Source of the DNA: JABAAE01 sp036336715
GTDB lineage: Bacteria > Planctomycetota > Planctomycetia > Pirellulales > Pirellulaceae
Direction of reading: 5' to 3'
NCBI GenBank assembly: GCA_036336715.1
Contig: JAYZFP010000023.1
Span: 12,713-76,712, forward strand
DNA length: 64,000 nt
The notes under the pieces: model-generated
The model's input: only the letters and a program-made list of their open reading frames with translations
Database searches by the model: none
Told to the model about the DNA's origin: nothing
Shown here: positions 45,259 through 54,214 of the stretch, piece by piece
Numbering within the stretch: position 1 is the stretch's first letter
How the letters are laid out: each line of letters begins with the position of its first letter
Program-made: the position numbers and the translations under genes

Positions 45259-48060
45259 ATGCAAACCGACGAGTTAAGACAAAAATATCTCGATTTTTTC
45301 GCCAGTCACGGACATAGCGTGCAGCCCAGCGATGTCCTGGTGCCCAAATGGGACAAAACCGTTCTCTTTACCCCCGCCGGGATGAACCAGTTCAAGGAAC
45401 ACTTCCTCGGCAACATCGATCTCGACTTCACACGAGCCACGACCTGTCAGAAATGCCTGAGGACCGGCGATATCGATAACGTGGGCCGCACTGCCTACCA
45501 TCACACCTTCTTTGAAATGCTGGGAAACTTCAGTTTCGGTGATTACTTCAAGCGGGATGCCATCCACTGGGCCTGGGAATTCCTCACGGACAGGAAATGG
45601 CTGGGAATCGACCGGGATCGGCTGAGTGTGACCATTTACCTGGATGATGAAGAGGCAGCAGACATCTGGCACCAGGAAATCGGGCTGAGCAACGATCGGA
45701 TCTCCCGCGAGGATGAGGACGAAAATTTCTGGCCGGCCGAGGCTCCCTCCAAGGGTCCTGATGGGGTCTGCGGCCCCTGTTCTGAAATCTACTACACGCC
45801 GGACGATGGAAAAAAGGTGGAAATCTGGAACCTCGTCTTTACCCAGTTCAACCGCTGCGGTGATCCACCCGACAACCTGCAGCCCCTTCCCCACAGGAAT
45901 ATCGATACCGGGATGGGCCTGGAACGTTGCGCGGCGGTGATGCAGGGGGCCGACACGAACTACCACATCGATCTTCTGCGACCCCTTGTGGAGGCGGCCG
46001 GGGAAATCTGCGGGACGCAATACGACCCAGTGTCTGACGAGGGGCGCAAATTGAGGCGGATCGCCGACCACGTACGGGCTTGTACCTTTTCCATCCACGA
46101 AAATACCGGGCCGGGACCCAAGGCGGAGAACAGTGTGATCCGGACACTGGTCCGCCGCGCTTTTCTCGATGGCTACCAGATGGGAATGCGTGATTCCTTT
46201 CTCTACCAGCTGGTTCCACGGGTCATTGATCAGATGAAACCTGCCTACCCCGAACTTGAGGAAACCTCCGAAAGGGTGCAGAACACCCTCAAGGCCGAAG
46301 AAGAAGGCTTCCTGAACACGGTGGAAAACGGAATCGCACGGGTCAACCCGGTGGTTGCAAAACTGGTCTCCGCGGGTGAACGGACCTTTTCCGGCAAGCA
46401 AGCTTTCGAGCTGCGAACCACACACGGGATACCGATCGAGTTGATCGAAAAGATTGCCCTCGACAACGAACTCCAGGTGGATCGCGAGGCTTTCGATCGT
46501 TACATGCAACAGCACGGAAAGGACTCCTCATCCGGTGATGTGGGAGTCATGGGAGGCGGTCCCCTCGACCAGGTCAAAAACGAAGTCCAAGCCACGCAAT
46601 TTGTCGGTTACCAGCAGATTGAATCCACCGGCACCGTCAGGGCCATTCTCACCGGAGACCGGCGGGTCGCTTCATTGAGCACCGATTCCGGCATCACAGC
46701 CGACGCCACCCTCGTGCTGGACTGCACACCGTTTTATGCCGAATCCGGCGGCCAGGTGGGTGACCGCGGGAGGATCCGATCAGACCAGTTCGAGTTCGAG
46801 GTCCAGGACACGCAGAAAGAAGGAGAACTGTTTACACATCTCGGGCGACTGGTCTCCGGAACGGTCAGCGAGGGGGATGAGGTCGTGGCGAGGGTCGAGG
46901 AGGACCGTCGCCAGGGCATTCGCCGGGCCCATTCAGCCACCCATATCATGCACGCAGCCCTGCAACAACATATCAGCCGGGATGCCCACCAGCAGGGATC
47001 CAAGGTGGAAGATGACTTCCTCCGTTTCGATTACAGCAACCCTCAATCGGTCGACCGGGAAACATTGCTTCAGATTGAGAATACGGCGAATGGTTATGTG
47101 GATGCCGCTCACGGGATCGAGGCATCGATTGTCAGCCTGGACGAAGCCAGGAACGCCGGCGCGATGATGCTGTTTGGTGAAAAATACCCGGATCCCTGCC
47201 GAATGGTCTCCATGGGCGACTTCAGCCGGGAGCTGTGTGGAGGGACGCACCTCGACAATACAGCCGACGTGGAATTGATGGAAATCAGGAGCGAATCGGG
47301 GCTGTCTGCGGGAACCCGACGGATTGAGGTCCTGACGGGACAAAAGGCGAAGCTTTACCGGGAGCGGGTCGCCAGCGAAGCCAAACGCTGTGCCGAATTA
47401 CTCGATTGCAACATCGGTCAGCTGCCCGAAAAAACGCTGGAACTGTTTGAAGAGGTCAGGCAACTGAAAAAGCAACTCGATGCGGGCAGACCCGGGGGAA
47501 AGAAAAAAGACCGCCCGTCCCCGACCCGCGAGGAAACACCCGACTATGCCGAAACCCGGGAAAAACTCCGCGAAGCCGCACAGGCTTCCAACTCCGAACT
47601 GTTTGACACCGCCCTCCGGATAGAGAATGCCCAGGCAGAAATCCGCAGGCTCGATGAGCAACTGCAAAAACTGGAATCCTCGGGGGGCGTCTCCGCCGAT
47701 GATCTGATTCAGCAGGCCGTCGAGGAACGGGGGATCCGGATCATTACAGCGGAGATCCCGGGAGGAAATCCGAACCTGATGCGGAATACCATCGACCAGA
47801 TTCGAAAAAAAATCGGCCCGGTTGCGATCCTGCTGGCCTCGGCACTTGGAGAATCGAAGGTCCTGCTGGTGGCCGGGATTTCGAGGGAACTTGTCGATCA
47901 GGGGTACAGTGCCGGCAACTGGATCAAGACGGTCGCCCCCATCGTCGGTGGCGGTGGAGGAGGCAAGCCGGACATGGCCCAGGCTGGGGGGAAACACCCT
48001 CAAAAAATAAATGAAGCGCTTGCGGCTGCCCGATCCGAATTCGGCAACCAGCAGTCTTGA
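45259..48060 (+). CDS. alaS: alanyl-tRNA synthetase
   Basis: AlaS charges tRNA-Ala. I start at ATG 45259 (MQTDELRQKYLDFFASHGH). The 933-aa product has the class II core (PAGMNQFKEHFLG, TTCQKCLRTGDIDNVG, HHTFFEMLGNFSFGDYFK), the editing domain with HSATH (residues of about 557-561) and CGGTHLDNTADV, and the C-terminal oligomerisation domain ending in VGGGGGGKPDMAQAGG. It is about 50 residues longer than typical AlaS; the extra part is a charged linker between the editing domain and the C-terminal domain (GGKKKDRPSPTREE). Such linkers are variable and need not change function. Confidence 0.96.
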   Translation: MQTDELRQKYLDFFASHGHSVQPSDVLVPKWDKTVLFTPAGMNQFKEHFLGNIDLDFTRATTCQKCLRTGDIDNVGRTAYHHTFFEMLGNFSFGDYFKRDAIHWAWEFLTDRKWLGIDRDRLSVTIYLDDEEAADIWHQEIGLSNDRISREDEDENFWPAEAPSKGPDGVCGPCSEIYYTPDDGKKVEIWNLVFTQFNRCGDPPDNLQPLPHRNIDTGMGLERCAAVMQGADTNYHIDLLRPLVEAAGEICGTQYDPVSDEGRKLRRIADHVRACTFSIHENTGPGPKAENSVIRTLVRRAFLDGYQMGMRDSFLYQLVPRVIDQMKPAYPELEETSERVQNTLKAEEEGFLNTVENGIARVNPVVAKLVSAGERTFSGKQAFELRTTHGIPIELIEKIALDNELQVDREAFDRYMQQHGKDSSSGDVGVMGGGPLDQVKNEVQATQFVGYQQIESTGTVRAILTGDRRVASLSTDSGITADATLVLDCTPFYAESGGQVGDRGRIRSDQFEFEVQDTQKEGELFTHLGRLVSGTVSEGDEVVARVEEDRRQGIRRAHSATHIMHAALQQHISRDAHQQGSKVEDDFLRFDYSNPQSVDRETLLQIENTANGYVDAAHGIEASIVSLDEARNAGAMMLFGEKYPDPCRMVSMGDFSRELCGGTHLDNTADVELMEIRSESGLSAGTRRIEVLTGQKAKLYRERVASEAKRCAELLDCNIGQLPEKTLELFEEVRQLKKQLDAGRPGGKKKDRPSPTREETPDYAETREKLREAAQASNSELFDTALRIENAQAEIRRLDEQLQKLESSGGVSADDLIQQAVEERGIRIITAEIPGGNPNLMRNTIDQIRKKIGPVAILLASALGESKVLLVAGISRELVDQGYSAGNWIKTVAPIVGGGGGGKPDMAQAGGKHPQKINEALAAARSEFGNQQS

Positions 48061-48067
48061 AGCTCGC

Positions 48068-48706
48068 TCAGTCTGTTTTCCGGTGCAGGCGAAAATCTGC
48101 TGCACCATGAAAGGTCAGCAGCCAGGCTCCCCGCCTGGCACTGAAATCGAAGAGCTCAAACACGAACGTCTCCTCGCCCGGCCAGGGATAGGCATAAACG
48201 AGATCAAAGATCGCGTTGGCTTCTTCCTTTCCTTCCAGGGCAAACCGGGCTTCCAGATCGAGCCACAGGGACATGCTCCCCATTTCCGCCGCCGCCTGGC
48301 TCTCTTTCCAGCTACTGGAAAAATCTGCCGGGATGAACGATCCCTGCAAGTGCTCAAGCTCCGCTCCCAGGCCATGCAGCCAGCGAGCGGACGCCTTGAA
48401 GAGACGCCGGTCCGACTCGATTGCCGTGCACTGAAAACCGACCAAACTGGCGAGGGCGCTGACCACCGCAAATCCACTCCCCCACTCGCAGCACCGGGGG
48501 GAGGACCGGTGATCCAGTTGGCCCGAAACTGCCACCAGCCACCGCCACGCTTCTTCAAAATCTCCGGGGTGAAAACCGGGGACCGGATCGGTGTGAGAAA
48601 CCGCCTGAAACGCCTCAATGGCTTGCCGTCCACTGGTGATGATCCGACGAGCCGCCTCGGGAAGGGCAGACTCATCCAGCTGAAGTTGCATTCTTTCAAG
48701 ACTCAT
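48068..48706 (-). CDS. class I SAM-methyltransferase-like protein
   Basis: The 212-aa protein is cytoplasmic with no signal or membrane segment. The segment CCEWGSGFAVVSALASLVGFQCTAIESDRRLF matches motif I (E-x-G-x-G) and the acidic residue at the end of strand 2 (IESD) of class I SAM-dependent methyltransferases. A helical N-terminus (residues 1-70) and FDLVYAYPWPGEETFVFELFDF, like strand 4 with the D-x-x-x-A-Y-P region, follow. Fold homology is good, but the substrate and even catalytic competence are unknown. It converges with alaS, with only 7 bp between the stops. Confidence 0.6.
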   Translation of the reverse strand: MSLERMQLQLDESALPEAARRIITSGRQAIEAFQAVSHTDPVPGFHPGDFEEAWRWLVAVSGQLDHRSSPRCCEWGSGFAVVSALASLVGFQCTAIESDRRLFKASARWLHGLGAELEHLQGSFIPADFSSSWKESQAAAEMGSMSLWLDLEARFALEGKEEANAIFDLVYAYPWPGEETFVFELFDFSARRGAWLLTFHGAADFRLHRKTD

Positions 48707-48901
48707 TCGGTCAATCCCGGCGAACTGAAGGACGGACTGTCAGCATGGTAACCGGGACTGCAGCCTTGGGGAAACGCTCCAGGTACGGGACAACCGCTGG
48801 CGTTGTCGATGTCCGGGGTCACCCTCGTGCAATCGGATGGTCGGTCGGGCAGGCTCACAGGGCGTCCCTTTTCGGTCCGTTAGACCCGAACCTCTTGCCG
48901 A

Positions 48902-49585
48902 TTAACGAACGCCACCGCTGAGAATTTCCACCATCGCCTCAACGTCACTCAGATCATTTACCAGAAAATCAGGAGTGTACGGTTTCAGCTGTTCCCCCGT
49001 CGAGCCTCCGGTAGCCACCGCCACGGTCACCGCGTCAATCGCTTTGCCACAACGAATGTCATTCGGGGTATCGCCGATCACAAACACATTCTCCAGGGTC
49101 TCAAGATCCAGCCGGGAAGCGGCGGTTTCCATCGCACTGCGGGCCAGGTCCGACCGGTCCCGGTGATGGTCACCGTACCCTCCCCATGCAAAGTAGTCAC
49201 CAATTCCAAAATAGTCGACTTTTTTCCGGGCGCCCTTTTCAATGTTGCCCGTCAAAAGTGCCAACTCGACTTGCGGCGATCTGGCAAGACATTCCAGCAA
49301 ATCCGGGACACCGGGCAACAGGCTGCCCTCACAGGCCTCCAGTTCTTCCCCCAGGATTCCGAGGTAACCTGAAACGAATCGCTTCCAGTTGCTTTCGGTC
49401 TCTTCAATGGCATGAGCCTGGAACAACTGGCTGGCGATCTCCCGGTCGGTCTGCCCGTGTATTTCAATTTCGGCGATCTCTTCCCGGATTCCAAAAATCG
49501 TCCTCATCACTCGAACAATCGACTTGCCGCCGGCCCCTTGGGAGATTAGAAGTGTGCCATCGATGTCGAAAAAAACCAGGTTCAA
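48902..49585 (-). CDS. HAD-family phosphatase
   Basis: The 227-aa protein is a phosphoglycolate-phosphatase-like HAD hydrolase. Motif I is FFDIDGTLLIS (the nucleophile is the first Asp), motif II LLTGN, motif III a Lys in the EKGARKKVDYFG segment, and motif IV VIGDTPNDIRCGKAI. The cap domain (about 18-90) is the helical C1 type (REIAEIEIHGQTDREIASQLFQ). It dephosphorylates a small phosphorylated metabolite; the exact substrate cannot be chosen. It is transcribed alone in the minus direction, upstream of a divergent cytochrome gene. Confidence 0.85.
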   Translation of the reverse strand: MNLVFFDIDGTLLISQGAGGKSIVRVMRTIFGIREEIAEIEIHGQTDREIASQLFQAHAIEETESNWKRFVSGYLGILGEELEACEGSLLPGVPDLLECLARSPQVELALLTGNIEKGARKKVDYFGIGDYFAWGGYGDHHRDRSDLARSAMETAASRLDLETLENVFVIGDTPNDIRCGKAIDAVTVAVATGGSTGEQLKPYTPDFLVNDLSDVEAMVEILSGGVR

Positions 49586-49745
49586 AACAGGCTCCTCGGG
49601 CGGTGCAAAAATTCGGGGAACGATGTAGTCTCCCTGATGGATGGATGTTAAATTATCGGTCTCGCCCTGAGAATGGCAGTAACTCCAACTCGCTCACCCC
49701 CATTCGCAACGAACGACCGTTTGCAACCACGAAAAAGGCATTTGG

Positions 49746-52514
49746 ATGAAAGTGCAACTGGAGCCCGTAGTCGCAGTCTTTGGCATCCTTGGATGGATGT
49801 TATCGATTGCATTCACCGAATCAGCCTCGGCCCAACAGGACCACCACCCGGTGATTGCCGCCTTTGAACGATTTGTCGATGTGGAATCCACGTCCAACAT
49901 CGAACGGGGGCGTCTGCTGATCAACGAACTGAATTGCACCTCCTGCCACCAGTCCGCAGGGAATGGCTGGTCGGTGGCTGCCAAACAGGCACCGGTCCTG
50001 TCCCAGATCGGCAACCGGGTGAGGCCCGGCTACTTTGAAAAATATCTTCTCGACCCTCACGGGACCAAGCCGGGAACTTCCATGCCGGATGTGCTGTCTG
50101 GAAAATCGGCTTCAGAAAAGAAAAACATCGCTGAGGCACTGGGACACTTCCTTGCTTCCACCGGAAAGACGTCCGACACGCCCCCGCTTCCCGGGCCAGT
50201 CTCCAATGGTGAAAAGCTGTTTCATTCCATCGGCTGTGTCGCCTGCCATAACCCGCAAAATTCCGACACCCTCCTGTCCACCTCGATTCCGCTTGGAAAA
50301 CTGGCCGACAAGTACACGATACCCGGCCTGACCCGCTTCTTGCAGAATCCGCTGGAGGCCCGACCGTCCGGGCGGATGCCTCACTTGAATCTCGCCGGCG
50401 GGGAAGCGAAGGACATCGCCACCTACCTACTGAAAGACATCAAGGTCAAATCCAACATCAATGTAGCCATCTATTCCGGCAGCTGGGACAACCTGCCGGT
50501 ATTTGACAAGCTGAAACCGCTTTCCACCGGATCCGCTCCCACTTTGGCAACCAGCGTCTCGGGAAGGGGAGACAATTTTGGCCTCGTGTTCACCGGTTTC
50601 TGGAAGGTTACCCGGGCCGGCAAGTACAACTTCAGCCTCAGCTCGGATGACGGATCCCGCCTGCTGATCGATGGAAAAAGGGTTATCGATAATGACGGTG
50701 TGCACGGCTCCAAAACCGTCAATGGATCGATGGATCTGAAAGAGGGAATCCACGATGTCCGCATCGAGTATTTCGAAAAGGGTGGAGGCGAAGAATTGAA
50801 ATGTGTTGTTACCGGACCGGACCTGCCCAAACAGTCGATTGGCGGCCTGTTGAAAGCCACCAGAAAACCACCGATGGACAAGGACCGGTTTGTACTCGAC
50901 GCTGCAAAAGCCAAGCGGGGAGCGGAATACTTTACCAGTCTCGGCTGTGCCAACTGCCACCAGATGAAGGTGGGCAACCAGAACCTGGCCTCTTCCTTCA
51001 AGGCCCAGAATGGCCTGGCCGACCTGAAAACCGGCGGCTGCCTGGAAGGAAAAGAGGGTGCACCCGATTTTGGCCTGAATGAAAAACAGCGGGCTTCCCT
51101 GGTTGCGGCCCTCTCCGCTCCGCTGCCGGGAGAAATCAGTCGCAAGGAAAAAATCCACCAGAACCTGGCGACCTTCAACTGCTACGCCTGCCACGAACGG
51201 GACTTTGTCGGGGGCGTGGTCGATCGGAGAGGGGAATCGGACGAGATCTACGGACGCCAGAAATGGTTCACCTCCACCCAACCGGAGATGGGCGATGAAG
51301 GCCGCCTGCCCCCCCTGCTCACCGGTGTGGGTGCCAAGCTTAATTCCCAGTGGCTGGGTCAGGTGCTCAACAACGGTGCCAAGGAACGACCCTACATGGC
51401 AACCCGAATGCCCCGATTTGGCGAAACCAACCTGGGAGACCTGGCCGGTAATTTGCTCGCCGAAGACAAACTGACGGATATTGTGCAGGTAGAGTTCAAA
51501 CAGTCTCCGCGGAAAATCAAGCTGATCGGTAAAGCCTTCGCGGGAACCAGTGAAAAGGAAAATGGACTTTCGTGTGTCAAATGCCACACCTTTGGCAAGT
51601 ATCGGGCTACCGGAATCCAGGCCATCAGCCTGACGTCAATGTCCAAACGCCTCAACCGGGACTGGTTCCAGTTGTACATGATGAAACCAAGCCGGTTCCG
51701 TCCGGGCACCCGGATGCCCGAATCGTGGCCAGGAGGAAAGTCATTCTTTGACGACGTCCTCGACGGAGATGCCAACAAGCAGATTGCCGCGATCTGGGAG
51801 TACCTTGCCGATGGAGAAAAAGCGGCCAAGCCCAAGGGACTCGTCCAGGCAAAGATGCAGCTGGTGGCTACCGATGCACCCAGGATTTACCGCAACTTTA
51901 TCGAGGGAGCCGGATCGCGAGCCATCGGCGTCGGCTACCCGGAAGAGGTCAACCTGGCATTTGACGCTAACAACAACCGGTTGGCCATGATCTGGTTCGG
52001 GGCCTTCATCGATGCCTCCCGTCACTGGGTGGGGCGTGGCCAGGGGTACCAGCCACCTCTGGGTGACAACGTGCTCAAGCTCCCGGAGGGTGTTTCATTT
52101 GCACTGCCCAAGGTCGCGGAAAAAGAGTGGCCCAAACAGTCGGCCAAGGAACTGGGTCTGCGGTTCCGGGGTTACGAGTTCAACAGCGACCGCCAACCGA
52201 TTTTCCGTTACCAGCTGGGCGACCTGAAGATCAGCGATTTCGCCGCCCCCCGGATTGAAGAGGATGCCGTTTCCCTGCAGCGGACCTTCGTCCTGGAATC
52301 GGAATCGACAGGGGCAATCTGGTATCGGGCTGCCAGCGCCAAAAAGATCACCCGCGGGGACGATGGAACCTATTCCATTGGCGATGACTATCAGATCCGG
52401 CTGACCACCAGCGACCAAACCATGATTCGATCGGCAGGTGACAACCAGGAACTGCTTATCAAAATCAACCTAGAAAACGGCAAGGCCGAATTCACTCAGG
52501 AATACATCTGGTAA
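49746..52514 (+). CDS. secreted multi-haem c-type cytochrome with PA14 domain
   Basis: The 922-aa exported protein has a signal peptide (to about residue 33) and five CxxCH haem-binding motifs: CTSCH (about 64), CVACH (about 164), CANCH (about 401), CYACH (about 479) and CVKCH (about 609). Between the second and third lies a PA14 domain (about 245-355: GLVFTGFWKVTRAGKYNFSLSSDDGSRLLIDGK), a module that binds carbohydrate in many secreted enzymes. Distal Met ligands are probable (MPHL and RMPESW segments). A beta-rich C-terminal part follows. The mixture suggests that oxidation of a sugar or alcohol by the partner protein passes electrons to this cytochrome. The partner gene starts 4 nt later. 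Confidence 0.88.
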   Translation: MKVQLEPVVAVFGILGWMLSIAFTESASAQQDHHPVIAAFERFVDVESTSNIERGRLLINELNCTSCHQSAGNGWSVAAKQAPVLSQIGNRVRPGYFEKYLLDPHGTKPGTSMPDVLSGKSASEKKNIAEALGHFLASTGKTSDTPPLPGPVSNGEKLFHSIGCVACHNPQNSDTLLSTSIPLGKLADKYTIPGLTRFLQNPLEARPSGRMPHLNLAGGEAKDIATYLLKDIKVKSNINVAIYSGSWDNLPVFDKLKPLSTGSAPTLATSVSGRGDNFGLVFTGFWKVTRAGKYNFSLSSDDGSRLLIDGKRVIDNDGVHGSKTVNGSMDLKEGIHDVRIEYFEKGGGEELKCVVTGPDLPKQSIGGLLKATRKPPMDKDRFVLDAAKAKRGAEYFTSLGCANCHQMKVGNQNLASSFKAQNGLADLKTGGCLEGKEGAPDFGLNEKQRASLVAALSAPLPGEISRKEKIHQNLATFNCYACHERDFVGGVVDRRGESDEIYGRQKWFTSTQPEMGDEGRLPPLLTGVGAKLNSQWLGQVLNNGAKERPYMATRMPRFGETNLGDLAGNLLAEDKLTDIVQVEFKQSPRKIKLIGKAFAGTSEKENGLSCVKCHTFGKYRATGIQAISLTSMSKRLNRDWFQLYMMKPSRFRPGTRMPESWPGGKSFFDDVLDGDANKQIAAIWEYLADGEKAAKPKGLVQAKMQLVATDAPRIYRNFIEGAGSRAIGVGYPEEVNLAFDANNNRLAMIWFGAFIDASRHWVGRGQGYQPPLGDNVLKLPEGVSFALPKVAEKEWPKQSAKELGLRFRGYEFNSDRQPIFRYQLGDLKISDFAAPRIEEDAVSLQRTFVLESESTGAIWYRAASAKKITRGDDGTYSIGDDYQIRLTTSDQTMIRSAGDNQELLIKINLENGKAEFTQEYIW

Positions 52515-52518
52515 ACCC

Positions 52519-54060
52519 ATGAAAAAAATTGAGAACCAACTCGCCTCCCTTCACCGAAACCGGCGTTTGCTGCCTGTCCATCAACTGGCACTGCTGATTT
52601 TTTCCCTGATGTTCTTGGTCACGTCCCTCGAACAGGGAGCGGCCCAGGAAAAGCCGCGTGGAGATGAATACTACGTAATCGAGTCAGTGCCAACGCCGGA
52701 AGGCGTGGTTCTGGAGGGAGGCGGAATCGAGATGATGGACGATGGCCGCATGGCAGTTTCGTCGCGCCGGGGCGATATCTACATGTTTCGGAATCCGCTT
52801 CAAAAAGATCCCTCCAAAATCACCAACCAGCTGTTCATGGACGGACTGCATGAGGTGCTGGGCCTGACCGAACGGGATGGTTGGCTGTACGCCACACAGC
52901 GGGGCGAAGTCACACGCCTGAAGGACACCAACCGGGACGGTCTGGCGGACATCGTCGAGACGGTTTCCGATGAATGGGAAATCAACGGTGACTACCACGA
53001 GTATGCCTTCGGTTCCAAGTTTGACAGGGAGGGCAACATCTGGGTCGTCCTTTGCCTGACCGGTTCTTTCAGCAGCAACAACAAGTACCGTGGATGGTGT
53101 CTGCGGGTTGGCCCTGATGGCAAGACCGTTCCCACCTGCAGCGGCATCCGGTCCCCCGGTGGAATCGGTGAAAATATTGATGGCGAAATTTTCTATACCG
53201 ACAACCAGGGGCCGTGGAATGGTACTTGCGGTCTCAAGTGGCTCCGAAAGGGTTCGTTCCAGGGGCATCCTGTGGGCAACAAGTGGTACGATGTCACCGA
53301 CGCCATTGGACCCCGGCCGGCAGAGCCCAAAAGCGGCAGCCGGATCATGACCGAGGCAGCACGGATTCCGGAGCTGGAACCGACAGCCGTCCTGTTCCCC
53401 TACCGAAAGATGGGACAGTCAGCCAGCGGCATTGTCTGCGATCGTTCCGGTGGAAAATTTGGTCCCTTCCAGGGACAGATGTTCGTTGGCGACCAGACCT
53501 TCAGTTGGGTGATGCGCGTCGACCTGCAAAAGGTCAAAGGTCATTACCAGGGAGCCTGTTTTCCTTTCCTGCAGGGTTTTGGTTCCGGTACGCTGGCCAT
53601 CGAGCAGGCAAAAAACGGGATGCTTTTCGTGGGAGGAACCAACCGTGGCTGGGGTTCCCGGGGAACCAAACCCTTTGCCCTCGAGAGAGTGCAATGGACG
53701 GGTAAGGTCCCGTTTGAAGTACTCAACATGAAGGCTCGCCACGACGGTTTCGAGTTGACCTTTACCCAACCTGTCGATCCCAAGACTGCCGGAGACCTGG
53801 CCTCTTACAAAATGCCGACCTATACGTATATCTACCAGAGCAGCTATGGCAGTCCGGAAGTGGATCACGTGGATTGCAAAATCACCGGGGCCCAAGTCTC
53901 CAAAGATGGTCTCTCCGTTCGGTTGACCGTGGACAAACTGCATGTCGGGCACGTTCACGAATTGCACCTGGATAGCGTGCTTTCCCGTAAAGGAAAGAAG
54001 CTTCGCAATGCCGTGGGTTACTACACGCTGAATTACATCCCCGAAGTGATGCAAAAATAA
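52519..54060 (+). CDS. secreted beta-propeller protein, quinoprotein-dehydrogenase-like
   Basis: The 513-aa protein has a signal-anchor-type N-terminus (LALLIFSLMFLVTSLEQGAA) and a repeating beta-propeller pattern: GGGIEMMDDGRMAVSSRRGDIYMF, LGLTERDGWLYATQRGEVTRLKDTNRDGLAD, KFDREGNIWVVLCLTG, GIRSPGGIGENIDGEIFYTDNQG. This resembles the six-bladed glucose/sorbosone dehydrogenase (soluble quinoprotein) fold common in planctomycetes, often attached to a cytochrome domain. Here the cytochrome is the preceding separate gene, only 4 nt away. A C-terminal Ig-like domain (KARHDGFELTFTQPVDPKTAGDL) follows. Catalysis and cofactor (PQQ or none) are inferred, not shown. Confidence 0.78.
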   Translation: MKKIENQLASLHRNRRLLPVHQLALLIFSLMFLVTSLEQGAAQEKPRGDEYYVIESVPTPEGVVLEGGGIEMMDDGRMAVSSRRGDIYMFRNPLQKDPSKITNQLFMDGLHEVLGLTERDGWLYATQRGEVTRLKDTNRDGLADIVETVSDEWEINGDYHEYAFGSKFDREGNIWVVLCLTGSFSSNNKYRGWCLRVGPDGKTVPTCSGIRSPGGIGENIDGEIFYTDNQGPWNGTCGLKWLRKGSFQGHPVGNKWYDVTDAIGPRPAEPKSGSRIMTEAARIPELEPTAVLFPYRKMGQSASGIVCDRSGGKFGPFQGQMFVGDQTFSWVMRVDLQKVKGHYQGACFPFLQGFGSGTLAIEQAKNGMLFVGGTNRGWGSRGTKPFALERVQWTGKVPFEVLNMKARHDGFELTFTQPVDPKTAGDLASYKMPTYTYIYQSSYGSPEVDHVDCKITGAQVSKDGLSVRLTVDKLHVGHVHELHLDSVLSRKGKKLRNAVGYYTLNYIPEVMQK

Positions 54061-54155
54061 TCGCTTCCCCTTCCCACGAAAAACTGTTGGGCTGAAGAGA
54101 GGCGAGGAGAGTTCTTCGGGAAAAACCCGCAGGTTGGGTGTTACCCGGGTCCATC

Positions 54156-54183
54156 AAAAAAAAGGCGCCCCGAAGGGCGCCTT
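54156..54183 (-). terminator. UUCG-loop intrinsic terminator of the VWA gene
   Basis: AAGGCGCCC (54162-54170), loop CGAA and GGGCGCCTT (54175-54183) form a perfect 9-bp stem. On the minus strand the loop is UUCG and the stem is followed by a run of eight U (A8 at 54156-54163). It ends the VWA transcript 32 nt after its stop. Confidence 0.93.
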
Positions 54184-54214
54184 GTTCGATTCCTGCCACG
54201 AAACCCCTGGCGGG

